Both the position numbers and the translations under genes were made by a program. This document shows, piece after piece, positions 50,851-60,749 of a stretch of 64,000 nucleotides of DNA (within the stretch, counting starts at the first letter, position 1; the number at the start of each line of letters is the position of its first letter). The stretch is from Anaeramoeba flamelloides. Taxonomy: Eukaryota > Metamonada > Anaeramoebidae. The DNA is taken from the NCBI GenBank assembly GCA_027625915.1, contig JANTQA010000070.1, positions 10,111,001-10,175,000 of the forward strand, written 5' to 3'. The notes beneath the pieces are model-generated. The model was not told the DNA's origin and did not search any database. It was given only the letters and a program-made list of their open reading frames with translations.

Positions 50851-51947
50851 ATCATTTTATTTTGCAATTATCAGTTTTGGTAATTTCTTTGATCAGTTAA
50901 TGTGTAGTTCTTCTATAACAAAAAAACAAGCTTTTTATTTTTTAAGAAACATGGATTAAACATTTCCTTTAATAATAATTTCCACAATAGTATTTCGAAA
51001 ATAACCTGGAAAAATTTCCACTACATTTTCTTTTTTCAAAACCATTCCAACCTTTGGGTTATACTTTATGGAGTCTGTTTATTTACCAAACCCCTTTGAG
51101 TTGGTGAATTAAATACTGTAAATTTTATACAGCTGTTTAAGAAAAGTGTGTACCAAAAGTTTTATTGGATGTTGACTGAACTGATTAAAACATATGAATT
51201 AGACAATTTTAAGCCCTCCTTACAAAACTTCAAGTACACAATTTTTTAAAACAGCTCTAATAAAACGGATTATATTTTCAATTAACCCCAAAAAATCAAA
51301 TCACACACCCAATAATTAAAACAAAATACCAAAATCTCCAATTAACAAACAGAAATAAGATTGAAAGTTTCTTTACAGAAAGTAATAAACAAAGTTGCAA
51401 TAATTCTTAACTTTTAAACTTTTTTTTGAAATCTGAAGAAAAATTTTGTTTCTTTTATCGTTCAACAATTAATGTTGTGTGTTCCAAGAAGACTAAAAGG
51501 GGGTTATACTGAAAAATAAAAACTTCTCAATTGAAAAGAGATCTCTTTTCAAATTCAAAAACCAATTTTTTTGAAAATGAATTGCAATTTTCAAGGTTAT
51601 TTATTTTTTTTAAACAATAAGAAATTATAAAAGCGAGATTTCAAGAAAAAATGAAATGTTTTGGCAATCTTTCTTTTAATAGTTTGATTTTAAAGCCAAA
51701 ACAAAAAGGGATCAAGATCTTTTTAAGGAAAATATTTGATAAAAAAAGTAGAATTCTTATTAAAAAGATAATACTCATTTCTTTAAAGCCCATAAAGAAG
51801 TTTGTTTTTCAAGGTCAAGAGAATTCTCATGAGAAAATAAATTCAAAAATCTTTCTAAACCTCCAAGATTAATTCTAAAAATAAAAAAAATTTGGGATTT
51901 GAGAATTTTCTCATTTGCCTTTGAGAATAAAAATTTTAAAAAGTTAG

Positions 51948-52458
51948 AACATCCAAATACTGTTTAAAAGTATTAAGTATGTTATTATTATGTTGTTTGG
52001 TGATGAATTTAAGTTAGAAACTGAAATAAAGCTAATGTTCCAATTTGCAAATTTTTCGAGTACGGAAAGATGTGCTTTTGGGACGAAATTGTTTTTGAAG
52101 GGAAGAGAGTAAGAAAACCTAATTGTTTTGTCTCATTAAACTGTCGTTGAATTCCTCTTACAAATTTTTTTTCAAATCTTGAATTTGACTTTAAATTAAC
52201 TATTGAAAAAGTTTTATCATTTTTCTAAAATAAATCATTTCTAGAAATCATCAAATTCTTGAAATCTTACATTGGGTCAGCGCCAGGTAACCAAGATTTC
52301 AAATCTTTAACTATTTATATTTTTCTTTTATTATTTTGTATTATTTTTTTAGAAATCTGAAATTAATTCTTTTTCAATTTGTTAATCAACAAATATTAAT
52401 AAAGGTGTGCATATTAAAGTTGTTTTTTTCAAATTTTCATTCATTTTTTTTTCAATAA
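51948..52458 (+). CDS. Small unidentified gene, three phase-matched exons
   Basis: Exons 51948-52108, 52245-52286 and 52353-52458 (or ending at a possible donor at 52404). Junctions AGA|GTAAGA..TTCTAG and CCAG|GTAACC..TTTTTAG both leave two bases and gain one, so the frame holds throughout: LFGDEFKLETEIKLMFQF, FSSTERCAFGTKLFLKGREN, HQILEILHWVSARNLKLILF, QFVNQQILIK. A frame of ordinary amino-acid composition across two short introns is unlikely by chance. Upstream the frame is open to an acceptor-like TTAG at 51947, so further 5' exons may exist; the first ATG is 51990. No family recognised. The stop is 44 bp before the next start codon. Confidence 0.4.
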
Positions 52459-52502
52459 ACCCAAATTTAATTTTACAAACAAAAAAAAATTAATTTCCAA
52501 AA

Positions 52503-54404
52503 ATGAACAATCGAATAGAAACAACAGATTTTTTTGGTCTCGAAGAAAAGTTATTGGACCTTGACTCTGAAGAATTTAATGAAATAAACAATTACTTTTG
52601 TTCTCTTACACCAGATAACCTTTTTGACTCAACAAATTTTTCATCACTCGAAGAAAATTTTGTGCCCTTCATTACTGATGAAATCGAAACAGATTTTGTT
52701 GATTATAATTACCCCTCAACCACAAACCAAAGATTCACTTTATTTAACAATTCAAATTCTGACTCTTCTTTTTGTATTGACAACATACACAATTCGGAAA
52801 AAGAAGGTATTACAAACACGTACACAAAAATAAATGAAAATAACAAAGAGTTGGAGACGGGTATGTTTACAAAACAACAAAGCAAAAACAATAATATCCT
52901 CTACAAAGAAATCCAGTTATTTCCTCTTTTAACCCCTCAAGACGAACAAAATAATAGTGAACTATTACTTGAAGATTTGAAAACAAAAAGAGAAACAAAC
53001 AATAAAGACAAGGATCAAAAGCAAAGTCCACCCAGAAACACAAACACAAAAAGAAACGTTCTCTTGAATGCAAAAACAAACAGTAACGTAAATACAAAAA
53101 ACAAGAAAAAAGAACAAAATAGAAATTTAAAATCAAATTTCGAAAATTCTGTTTCAAAAACCCAAACACAAAGAAAATACCGAAAAAGGGAGTTCTTTGG
53201 AAATGATGAACTTGATGAGAATTCTAAGAAAAGAAAAAAATCAAACATTGTCGGGTATGGTAAACAAATTTTTAAATTAGTAGCGGGTCAGATGTGGGTA
53301 ATTTCAGGAGGCTCTTCATACAGAAAATTAGTTCCATATACCAACAAGCTGGTTACAAAACTTGGTCAAGTATTAAAAGCGAGTGACAAAGAAACGAAGA
53401 ACTTTGAAAATAATTTAAAGTATTTATTAACCAACTCGAGGAGAACCTTCACTGAATATATTTTGGAAATTCTTCTTGGTGTATTATCTCTTGTTCACTT
53501 GGAAGACGATATTGGAAACGAAGAAGAAGAAAGCAACAACCAAAAGCATGATCTTGGAGATTGGATAAAAAAGGATCAAAGTGGAGAAAAAAACCTTGTT
53601 CAAGAAATAGAATTTGAACAAGAACTCGAAAATCAAGATCAAACCAAAGACGAAAAAGAGAACGAATACTTGAGTTCATTAAAACAAAACCCAAATTTAC
53701 AACAAATCTCAAAAAAATTATTTATAACACTTTTCCAAATCGCACAATCTCAAAATAAACAAAGCAATAAATATTTAACTAACCAAGAAATCCAAAAAAT
53801 AAATCAAAAAGAAAGTGAACAAAAACAGGAATTACTCAAAATTTATGAGCAAATCTTTTCAGAACAAGTTTTGTTTTATTGGTTTGATAAAAGATTTGTT
53901 GATCAAGTTGAACACATTTTTGAGCCAGAATTACGCACAAAGTTTTTTAAAGATCATTTCTTTGCCTTTGGTCGATCCAAATTTATTCTTTCAAGCCTAG
54001 TCCTCGCAAAAGAACTTGTCAATAATCTCCAGATCTGTAAAAATTACTCCAATTTAATTGATCCTAAGCATAACAATGATCCCGTTAATTTATATTTGAA
54101 TAATAGGGGTAAAAAGCAAAAAATCATCAAAGACTTAATTGTAAGGTTTAGCTTAAACGGAGGTAAGTTTTGGGATGTATTATCAAATGACTATATGAGC
54201 AATTTGAAGTTTTGTACCCAAAATATCATAGAGTATTTCACCTTTAAATCAATTTTTTTCCATCCTTTGGTTGTAGAAGAAAACGGTTCGATACAAAAAT
54301 ACAAAAAATTGTGTTCTCAAAACAAAAAAGTCGTCACATCTCAACGACGAACAATTGATTCAATAATTAACCTTGATTGGTGTTTAAAAAAAACTATTTT
54401 TTAA
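52503..54404 (+). CDS. Unidentified intronless 633-residue protein, probably nuclear
   Basis: A clean ORF from the first ATG after A-rich leader. The N-terminal 200 residues are acidic then polar and low in structure (DFFGLEEKLLDLDSEEFNE near the start). A basic cluster, RKYRKREFF then NSKKRKKSN at about residues 225-248, looks like a nuclear localisation signal. After it come two helical blocks, KQIFKLVAGQMWVI to LEILLGVLSLVHL (about 253-335) and, past an acidic spacer, QISKKLFITLFQIAQSQ to the C-terminus with QVLFYWFDKRFVDQVEHIF and KDHFFAFGRSKFILSSLVLA. I do not recognise the family; acidic segment plus nuclear signal would fit a transcription-related protein, but this is a guess. It is the largest uninterrupted gene outside SIN3. 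Confidence 0.75.
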   Translation: MNNRIETTDFFGLEEKLLDLDSEEFNEINNYFCSLTPDNLFDSTNFSSLEENFVPFITDEIETDFVDYNYPSTTNQRFTLFNNSNSDSSFCIDNIHNSEKEGITNTYTKINENNKELETGMFTKQQSKNNNILYKEIQLFPLLTPQDEQNNSELLLEDLKTKRETNNKDKDQKQSPPRNTNTKRNVLLNAKTNSNVNTKNKKKEQNRNLKSNFENSVSKTQTQRKYRKREFFGNDELDENSKKRKKSNIVGYGKQIFKLVAGQMWVISGGSSYRKLVPYTNKLVTKLGQVLKASDKETKNFENNLKYLLTNSRRTFTEYILEILLGVLSLVHLEDDIGNEEEESNNQKHDLGDWIKKDQSGEKNLVQEIEFEQELENQDQTKDEKENEYLSSLKQNPNLQQISKKLFITLFQIAQSQNKQSNKYLTNQEIQKINQKESEQKQELLKIYEQIFSEQVLFYWFDKRFVDQVEHIFEPELRTKFFKDHFFAFGRSKFILSSLVLAKELVNNLQICKNYSNLIDPKHNNDPVNLYLNNRGKKQKIIKDLIVRFSLNGGKFWDVLSNDYMSNLKFCTQNIIEYFTFKSIFFHPLVVEENGSIQKYKKLCSQNKKVVTSQRRTIDSIINLDWCLKKTIF

Positions 54405-56260
54405 AAAATTATTTATTCTTTAATTATATCTTTTTCAATAATCTTTATTGTTTATCATTTATAGTGTATTATTTTGAAAATAATCCTCTGTGTTTATCCA
54501 TTTTGTTTATTAATTTCTGTTTTAATACCATTGTTTCATATTTTGAACATATTATTTAGTTTAAAAAAAAAAAATAAATATAGTTTAATTAGTAAATTTT
54601 TTTTTTTTTTTTTTTTTTTGGTGTTTGAATTATTCACAAAAATACTTGAAAATCGAAAATACCCTACAAGTTTTTGGCCACTTCGAAAACATCTTTTTGA
54701 GAACTTTTAAAAAAAGTAAGTTTCCAGAGATGAATTTTTATTTAAAAATATCAATTTTATCACGAAACACAAGATTTTTTGTTTTAGATTTTCTAATAGG
54801 TCTCTTTGAAGAGTTTTGGGTACCTTTTGAGATGATTATATTAGAATAAGTTCGTATTCGTTAGGTTGGGTATATGTAGACCAGGCTATATTTGGGTTTA
54901 GTGGTTTTTTTTTTATTATATTTTGCGTTAGAAAAAACCAATTTCTTTTCTGGAATGTCAAGTTAAAATAAGCTTTATCCTGGTTAACATAGATGGGTAT
55001 ATGTAAGAACGATTATATATTATAGTTATTTTTGGATTGTATTTGATATTACAAAATTATGAGTAATTGTACACAATTTGAAAATGTTTTTAAAATGATA
55101 TTTTCTCTTATTTATTAATACAATTTATCAATGATCAGAAATGTTATATGTATCTAAGATACCAATTATTTTGATCAGAAATAAGTCGAATACTATTCCC
55201 GAAAATTTGAAATTTCTCAAATGTTATATTTTTCATTCAAGAAAAAAACAAAAAAACAATCTACAATAAAATTCCAATTTTACAGTTGAATGTGGTGTAT
55301 TGGTAAGAGGAGCACTTAGAAATTATTCAAAAAATATATTTTTAAACGATGCAAGAATATTCAAGTATTTTTTTCTTTAAGGCATTTTTGGGAAATTTTA
55401 ATTGATCATTTTGTTTTTGTATTGAAAAAAATAATATTTTTAATCATTATCAATAAGAGGGGTTTATGTACAAAACTCAAAATTAAAACTAAATTGTTTA
55501 TTCGCAGGTCAACGAATTATTGGGGTTTTTTATTTATATTATTTCTGAAAATTTTTGTATTATTTCCCAATATGGATATAAACTAGTAGTAGTAATAATA
55601 AAGAACCTGTTATTTAAATAAAAAAAAAAAAAAAAAAATGTTAGAAAAATTAAAATAAAATATACTTTTTAATTCGGGCAAACAAGATGAACTAAAAACT
55701 CCACCCTTAAACAATAAAAAAAAAAATAATAAAATATACTTTTTAAATTATTTTTAATAAATTGAGATATAAAGTTAATTTTATTTTTTAAAATGATAAA
55801 GAAAATAAGAACAATTTAAAAAAAATAATTTATTATTTTTGTTTTTACTAGGTGGAAAAATAAATCCAAGTTTGTTTATTTGACAATTTTTTTTTTTTGG
55901 AAATTATTATCTATTCTCGTGTAAAATAACAAACAATAAATTCATTATAATATTATTATTTTCAAAAATAATAATAAAATTTAGAAATCTATTTATTTTC
56001 TCTTTTTTTTTTTTTAATAAACATAATTTTGAATTATTAATAAATTTCAAATTAATGATTCCAATATCTTTAAAAAAAAATAACTTATATTGGAACCATT
56101 CATCAAGTTAAAAGTTTGGTAATTAAATAGAATTGTTTTTTACATATATTTAAAAAATAATTTTTAAAAGGTGTTTATAAATATCTCATACAATTAGGTA
56201 TATCGATTTATAGATATTTATTAAAACTTTTTTTGGTTCCAACTTTTTAAGACCATTTAA

Positions 56261-57634
56261 GGGGGTAGCCACACCATAAGGCATGATAAAAATTTGAGAG
56301 AGATGAGATAAAAACATTTTATTTTAGTGGCGTGTGATGGTAGATTCTCTAAAAATTTTTTTAAAAAAATTATTTGATATTTTTTTTTTAGTAATGTTCA
56401 ACAATTAAAAAAAAGAGATTATATTGATAAAATATTTTTTTAATTTATTTTATTTTTTTATTAAAATAAACTTAATTCCATTAATTTGAGCTCAGTTTAA
56501 ACAGTTGGAAAAATAACAATAACATGATTTACATCCAATTGGAAATTAATTTTGAATTAACAAACTATTTCATTTTTTGTCTTTTTTGTTTTTGTTTTCA
56601 TTTTCTATTTCTGAAGTTACTTAATCGGTTTAGTTAGATCTGAAAAATTTTTATAGATGGTTGATAGATGGTTACAGTTGAGTTTCTTAAATTGAAAAAT
56701 ACACATACAACCGGTGCATGGTATCTTATCATTTGATCAATCAACCATTGTTGGTGTAATTCGAACAAATCAACCAATATATTTTTTGTTCAAACTCTTT
56801 CATTTCAGCTCGTTTCCTTATTTAGGACACACTTGTTTTGATTTTTTGTTTTATATTGTTTTCTTATATTTGGATGAAAATGATTACTTAAAAAACCATT
56901 AATACTATGTTACTTAAATGTGGTTTTATATTACGTTTGGAAAAATATCATAAATTGAGTTTTTGTTCCCCTATTTTTGATTTTCTGATGTGTCCAAATT
57001 TTTGGAATGGAGGTTTAGTTTTTTTTTGGGGGAGAAGATAATTTCAGATTCTTTGAATAAAACTTATAGCTATTTTGTGGTTTAAACTTTGATAACATAT
57101 CATCAGATTCACTTCTCCAATTCCACTAAACACAACGATTTAAAATCCTAAAAAGTAATAATTTAACTTAATTATTCTTTTTTTTGGAATCTTCTAGCTA
57201 TTTAAGTCCCATTTATGTTTCCTTTTATGATTCTCTCAATTGTAGTATTGTTGTTCTTTTTAAACAAAATCCATTAATCCCAAATGACACTAATAAAAAA
57301 ATACTATTAATTGCCTTATGTTGTCAGGATTAAAAAAATCTCAAAAATGATGAAAAAATAAAAAATGAAAAAAATCAATGCCACAATAGAATGTTGAGAT
57401 TAGGATAAAAGATAAGCCATCCAACATTCAAAACACTATTTTAAGCAATTCAACTCAACATTCGATTGTGGCAATTTCTTTGAGAGGTTTAAAAAAAAAT
57501 TAAAAAAATTTAATGAATGAAGTACTTTAAATAATAAAAATCAATGAGGTACAACCAGAGTAAAAAATTTTATTTTCTGATCCTCTTTAGAATTGTACAA
57601 AAGGGAAAAATTTTTCTTTACCGTGGCTACTCCC
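56261..57634. mobile_element. 1.37-kb TTAA-type TIR element
   Basis: TTAA on both sides (56257-56260 and 57635-57638). Ends are GGGGGTAGCCAC and the complement of GTGGCTACTCCC, a 12-bp inverted repeat with one mismatch, with weaker matching further in. No transposase; a 62-residue plus-strand ORF (56714-56902) is unassigned. It contains a nested hairpin at 57380-57475. Confidence 0.65.
57380..57475. repeat. Hairpin nested in the TTAA element
   Basis: GCCACAATAGAATGTTGAG pairs with CTCAACATTCGATTGTGGC about 55 bp later, with one or two mismatches. Either a tiny miniature transposon or a subterminal structure of the host element. Confidence 0.55.
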
Positions 57635-58708
57635 TTAAACAAAATTTCATTTATATTTATATTTAATTTAATTAAAAAAATTCTGTTTTTTTTTTATTTA
57701 TTTTGTTTTTTTATTATCAAGTAAACAGTTCTTGGAAATTCAAAACAAAAAAAGAGTGAGAGGGGGGGGGTAAATGTATTCTATGATGAAAAAAAGAATT
57801 ATTTAGATTGCTACACTTTTGAGGATCTTTTTTAATGATTTTTTAATTATTTTTTTTTTTAGAATAATTTTTTTGAATTATTTAATAAATATTTTAATAT
57901 GTTTCTTTAAAATTGTTCGTTGAGTGTACAAAAATTGGTATCTTAAATGTTCAAGTTTTTTATATAAATTTGAATTTTTTCAAAAAACTAAAAAACTTTT
58001 CTATTTACACACTCGGGGATCTTGTGAAGGAACCCAGGGTTTCTTCTAACAAAAAAAAAAACAATTTAATAAAAGCCGAAAAATGTTTGGTGTTAATTGT
58101 TTTGATTTCTGGGAATTATTTTTGACTAGTAAACATCTGTTACTTTCTCAGACATTTTAAATCTTTTATTAAATTTTCAAAAAGATACAATTGGTTATAT
58201 GAGATATTAAAAAAGTAAATAATTTATACTGTTATTATTTACAACCACTAAGATAAGAGTATGGTAGATTTTAACAATATAACTTTCTCATAAAATACTT
58301 TTTGGTAAAGAAAATTACTATTGTTAAATTTATACAAACAGAATCAAAATATTAACTTTTACATCAATTGAAGAGAAAAATATATACAAAAGTTCTTGTT
58401 GGTATCCAATGTTAGTCTGGATGGTTCATAAAATTCTTGGTTACTTTACAATTTATTCAAAAAGTCTTCAAAAAATATTTTTCATTTTTTCATTTTACTT
58501 CAATTTAAATCAATACTTATGCCACCAAAAACCCAAAAAAGAAAAAAAAAAATAAACAAAAATTTTGTAAGTCGTGCCCACAACAAATAATAAACCTTTT
58601 TGATTCTATTTGTTTTTTCTTTTTTAACAACAATTTTTGAATCCTTTTTTTTCAAAAAACAAAACAAAATAAAAATAAACAAAAAATCCTAAATAACCAT
58701 CAAAAGAG

Positions 58709-58928
58709 AAAAAGAACAAAAAGAATCTTTGTTCGAAATTTGATCCGTGAAGTTGCAGGATTTTCACCATATGAAAAAAGAGCAATTGAAATGCTTAAAC
58801 TTGGTTATGAAAAACGTGCACTTAGATTCTGTAAACGAAGACTTGGAACACAAAAAAGAGCAAGAAAGAAAAGAGACGAACTTGCTAAAATCGTTCAACA
58901 AATGAAAACACAATCCCTAGAAAAATAA
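58709..58928 (+). CDS. RPL36: 60S ribosomal protein eL36, C-terminal exon
   Basis: Reads KRTKRIFVRNL then IREVAGFSPYEKRAIEMLK, LGYEKRALRFCKRRLGTQKR and ARKKRDELAKIVQQM, an unmistakable match to the C-terminal two thirds of eL36, a small basic protein of the large ribosomal subunit. The exon start is uncertain: AG dinucleotides at 58705-58708 can serve as acceptor and the frame is open a little further left. The conserved N-terminus (GLNKGH ... SRRKG) is not in the window between 54405 and here. A Lys-rich ATG exon at 58518 (MPPKTQKRKKKINKNF, donor GTAAGT) could supply a start, but lacks those motifs. So this is either a gene with a distant first exon, a truncated gene, or a relict copy. Confidence 0.82.
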
Positions 58929-60101
58929 GCAAGAACCCTTTTTTAATATTTTCTAACAAACAAAACAAAATTATACAAAATAATAAATCCTAATTAGATC
59001 ACGAAAAGGTGAAACTAACATCAATTTGGTGCTTTAATTTTTTTTTTTTTTTTATGTTTGGAAATTTGCTTTTTTTTTTTTTTTTTTTTTGCTTTTAGAT
59101 TTTGGATCGATACCGAAATATTTTTTTTTATTTTCTTTTGTTTTATTTTGGACAGATTTTAACAAGACTTTAAGACAAATTAAATCCCATTCATTTTAGG
59201 TGTAATTTGTGTAAAACTACAATAAAAAATTATTGGACATTATTTAATTCTGCAACAACGAATCAAAAATTGTTTAGGTTTGGATCTTTGTTTTTATAAT
59301 TTTCTCAAATAAAACAAACTTCCAAAGATACAATAAGAAAAAAACAAGACTAAACAAAAGAAACAAAAGCATCAAAACCTTCAACAAATATTCCCAAACA
59401 TGACATTATTATTATAATTGAACCAATTTACCCTCATGTATTTTTTGATTTTTTTTAGAGAGCACAAAGAATTGTTAGAGATCATCAGATTTCACGAAAA
59501 GGGTGCTATTTTTTTGAAGTAAAAGAACCAAAGTCTTATTTATACATTTTTTCTTTTACTGATCTTTTGAATAAAGGGTTTTTGGCTTTAATTCTGAAAA
59601 AGTTTTTGAAAGACAAAATATTTTTTTGAGAGATTTGAACTAATATTCAAATATTTAAATAGTTTCCTCTTTGAGAAGAATAATTGTTTGAAAATGAATT
59701 TAACAATTGGCTAATTACATTTCTCTTCCTTAACAATGAATAGTACTATTCGGGAAAAAAAGTGAAACACAGTTTTTAATTGACAATATTTAATAGAACG
59801 TGAAAATGAAAAGTAAAATCAATTAAAAGAAGAAACAAATTAACTTCAAAAAATAACTCCGTATATTATTGTCAGTTGATTCAACAAAAACAATTTAAAT
59901 CTCCTTGAATATCAAAATACGATGCTGTTTTAGAGATCTCAAAAATTGTCAAATTTTTTCAAAAAATTTTTAATAATTGATTTTCAAATAGAAAAACCAA
60001 AACGAAAAGATACTCTGAAAAAATACCTATTCTATTTAATCCTTCATTACTGATTTAATTATTGATTTTTTTACTTTATTAATCGATCTTATTTTAAATT
60101 T
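58929..60101. other. Intergenic region between eL36 and the RGS-like ORF
   Basis: T-runs at 59038-59090, then one exon-like segment (59459-59629). Otherwise AT-rich with nothing recognisable. Confidence 0.4.
59459..59629 (+). pseudogene. Orphan exon-like segment
   Basis: After TTTTTTTTAG the plus strand reads RAQRIVRDHQISRKGCYFFE, then VKEPKSYLYIFSFTDLLNKG and FLALILKKF to a TGA, 56 residues of normal composition in otherwise AT-rich DNA. No upstream exon was found to pair with it and no family is recognised. Could be a terminal exon of a gene whose 5' part lies elsewhere, or chance. Confidence 0.25.
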
Positions 60102-60605
60102 TCACTTCATATTCTCAATTAAAAAATTGGTTTCACTTTTATCCCCAAAGAGTAAAGAGGAAAAAAGTTTCATTACAATTTCAATTTTGTATTTTACATT
60201 CATAAATTTCCAAGAAATGGATAATAATTTGTGATATCTCTTTATTTGTTTGTACTTTTTTGTAATTTGTATTGGTCTACTTCTGGTGCACCAATATATC
60301 AAAATGAAACGAGATGAAAGAAGTAAAAAAATAAAGTCTAAGAGCATTTTTTTCCTATTTACATTTGAAATATCTACTGGTATTTGAATTTTAAATGGAA
60401 AAAGATTTTCACTTCCGTTTTTCCATGTTTTCTGATATAAATAGAGTTCGAAAAGAACAGGGTTACAATTTGAGAATTCACTTTCAAAAAGAAATTGGAA
60501 AAGGGTGCGAAAATTATACCTATTTAATATTGAAATAACAGTATAGGATTTTTCAGTTTGTTTATAAAAAATTTCAAGAATTGACACCAATTTCAATGAT
60601 TTCAC
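60102..60605 (-). CDS. RGS-domain-like ORF, possibly degenerate or partial
   Basis: 167 codons from MKSLKLVSILEIF. Residues about 22-60 (TVISILNRYNFRTLFQFLFE, SEFSNCNPVLFELYLYQK) match the start of an RGS domain, including the SEFS-x2-N core that contacts G-alpha; such proteins speed GTP hydrolysis by G-alpha. The middle helices are missing: after QKTW comes GSENLFPFKIQIPVD, which overlaps a 40-bp motif repeated in the TACTGG-family units, then VNRKKMLLDFIF. So either the domain was interrupted by one of those units, or the units derive from RGS gene copies. It is divergent from TTI1 with 144 bp between starts. Whether it is expressed is unclear. Confidence 0.4.
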   Translation of the reverse strand: MKSLKLVSILEIFYKQTEKSYTVISILNRYNFRTLFQFLFESEFSNCNPVLFELYLYQKTWKNGSENLFPFKIQIPVDISNVNRKKMLLDFIFLLLSSRFILIYWCTRSRPIQITKKYKQIKRYHKLLSISWKFMNVKYKIEIVMKLFSSLLFGDKSETNFLIENMK

Positions 60606-60749
60606 ACCCTTTTTATATATATGTATAGAGGGTATATTTTATGGAATTTAACTTTTATAAATTTTGTATAAGAAATCATTTTTTTTTCTTCAAAGAATTT
60701 AGTTCTGTTTCATCAAAAATAAAAAACAACAAAAAGCTTTTTTTATGTT
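60606..60749. promoter_or_regulatory. Short divergent intergenic region (RGS-like / TTI1)
   Basis: 144 bp between two divergent start codons, with TATATATATG near 60616. It is the only compact promoter in the window; no specific element can be named. Confidence 0.25.

Larger units (their letters stand above)
46764..51947. other. Intergenic region with LINE and DNA-element remains
   Basis: A poly-A run of about 28 lies 45 bp past the SCYL1 stop. Then come the LINE remnant (47771-48960), the long-TIR element (49218-50243) and the 187-bp repeat (50664-50850). A minus-strand stretch at about 51080-50960 reads PKVGMVLKKENVVEIFPGYF and is unassigned; it may be an eroded exon. Confidence 0.45.
54405..58708. 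other. Intergenic or 5' intron space before eL36
   Basis: A T-run (54598-54620), two diverged copies of GGGTATATGTA (about 54868 and 54998) about 130 bp apart, an A-run (55620), and the TTAA element 56261-57634. I searched it for the missing N-terminal eL36 exon and found none. Confidence 0.4.

Noticed and set aside
56714-56902. 62-residue ORF inside the TTAA element as a transposase relic
   Set aside because: No transposase motif can be seen and it is too short to support the claim.
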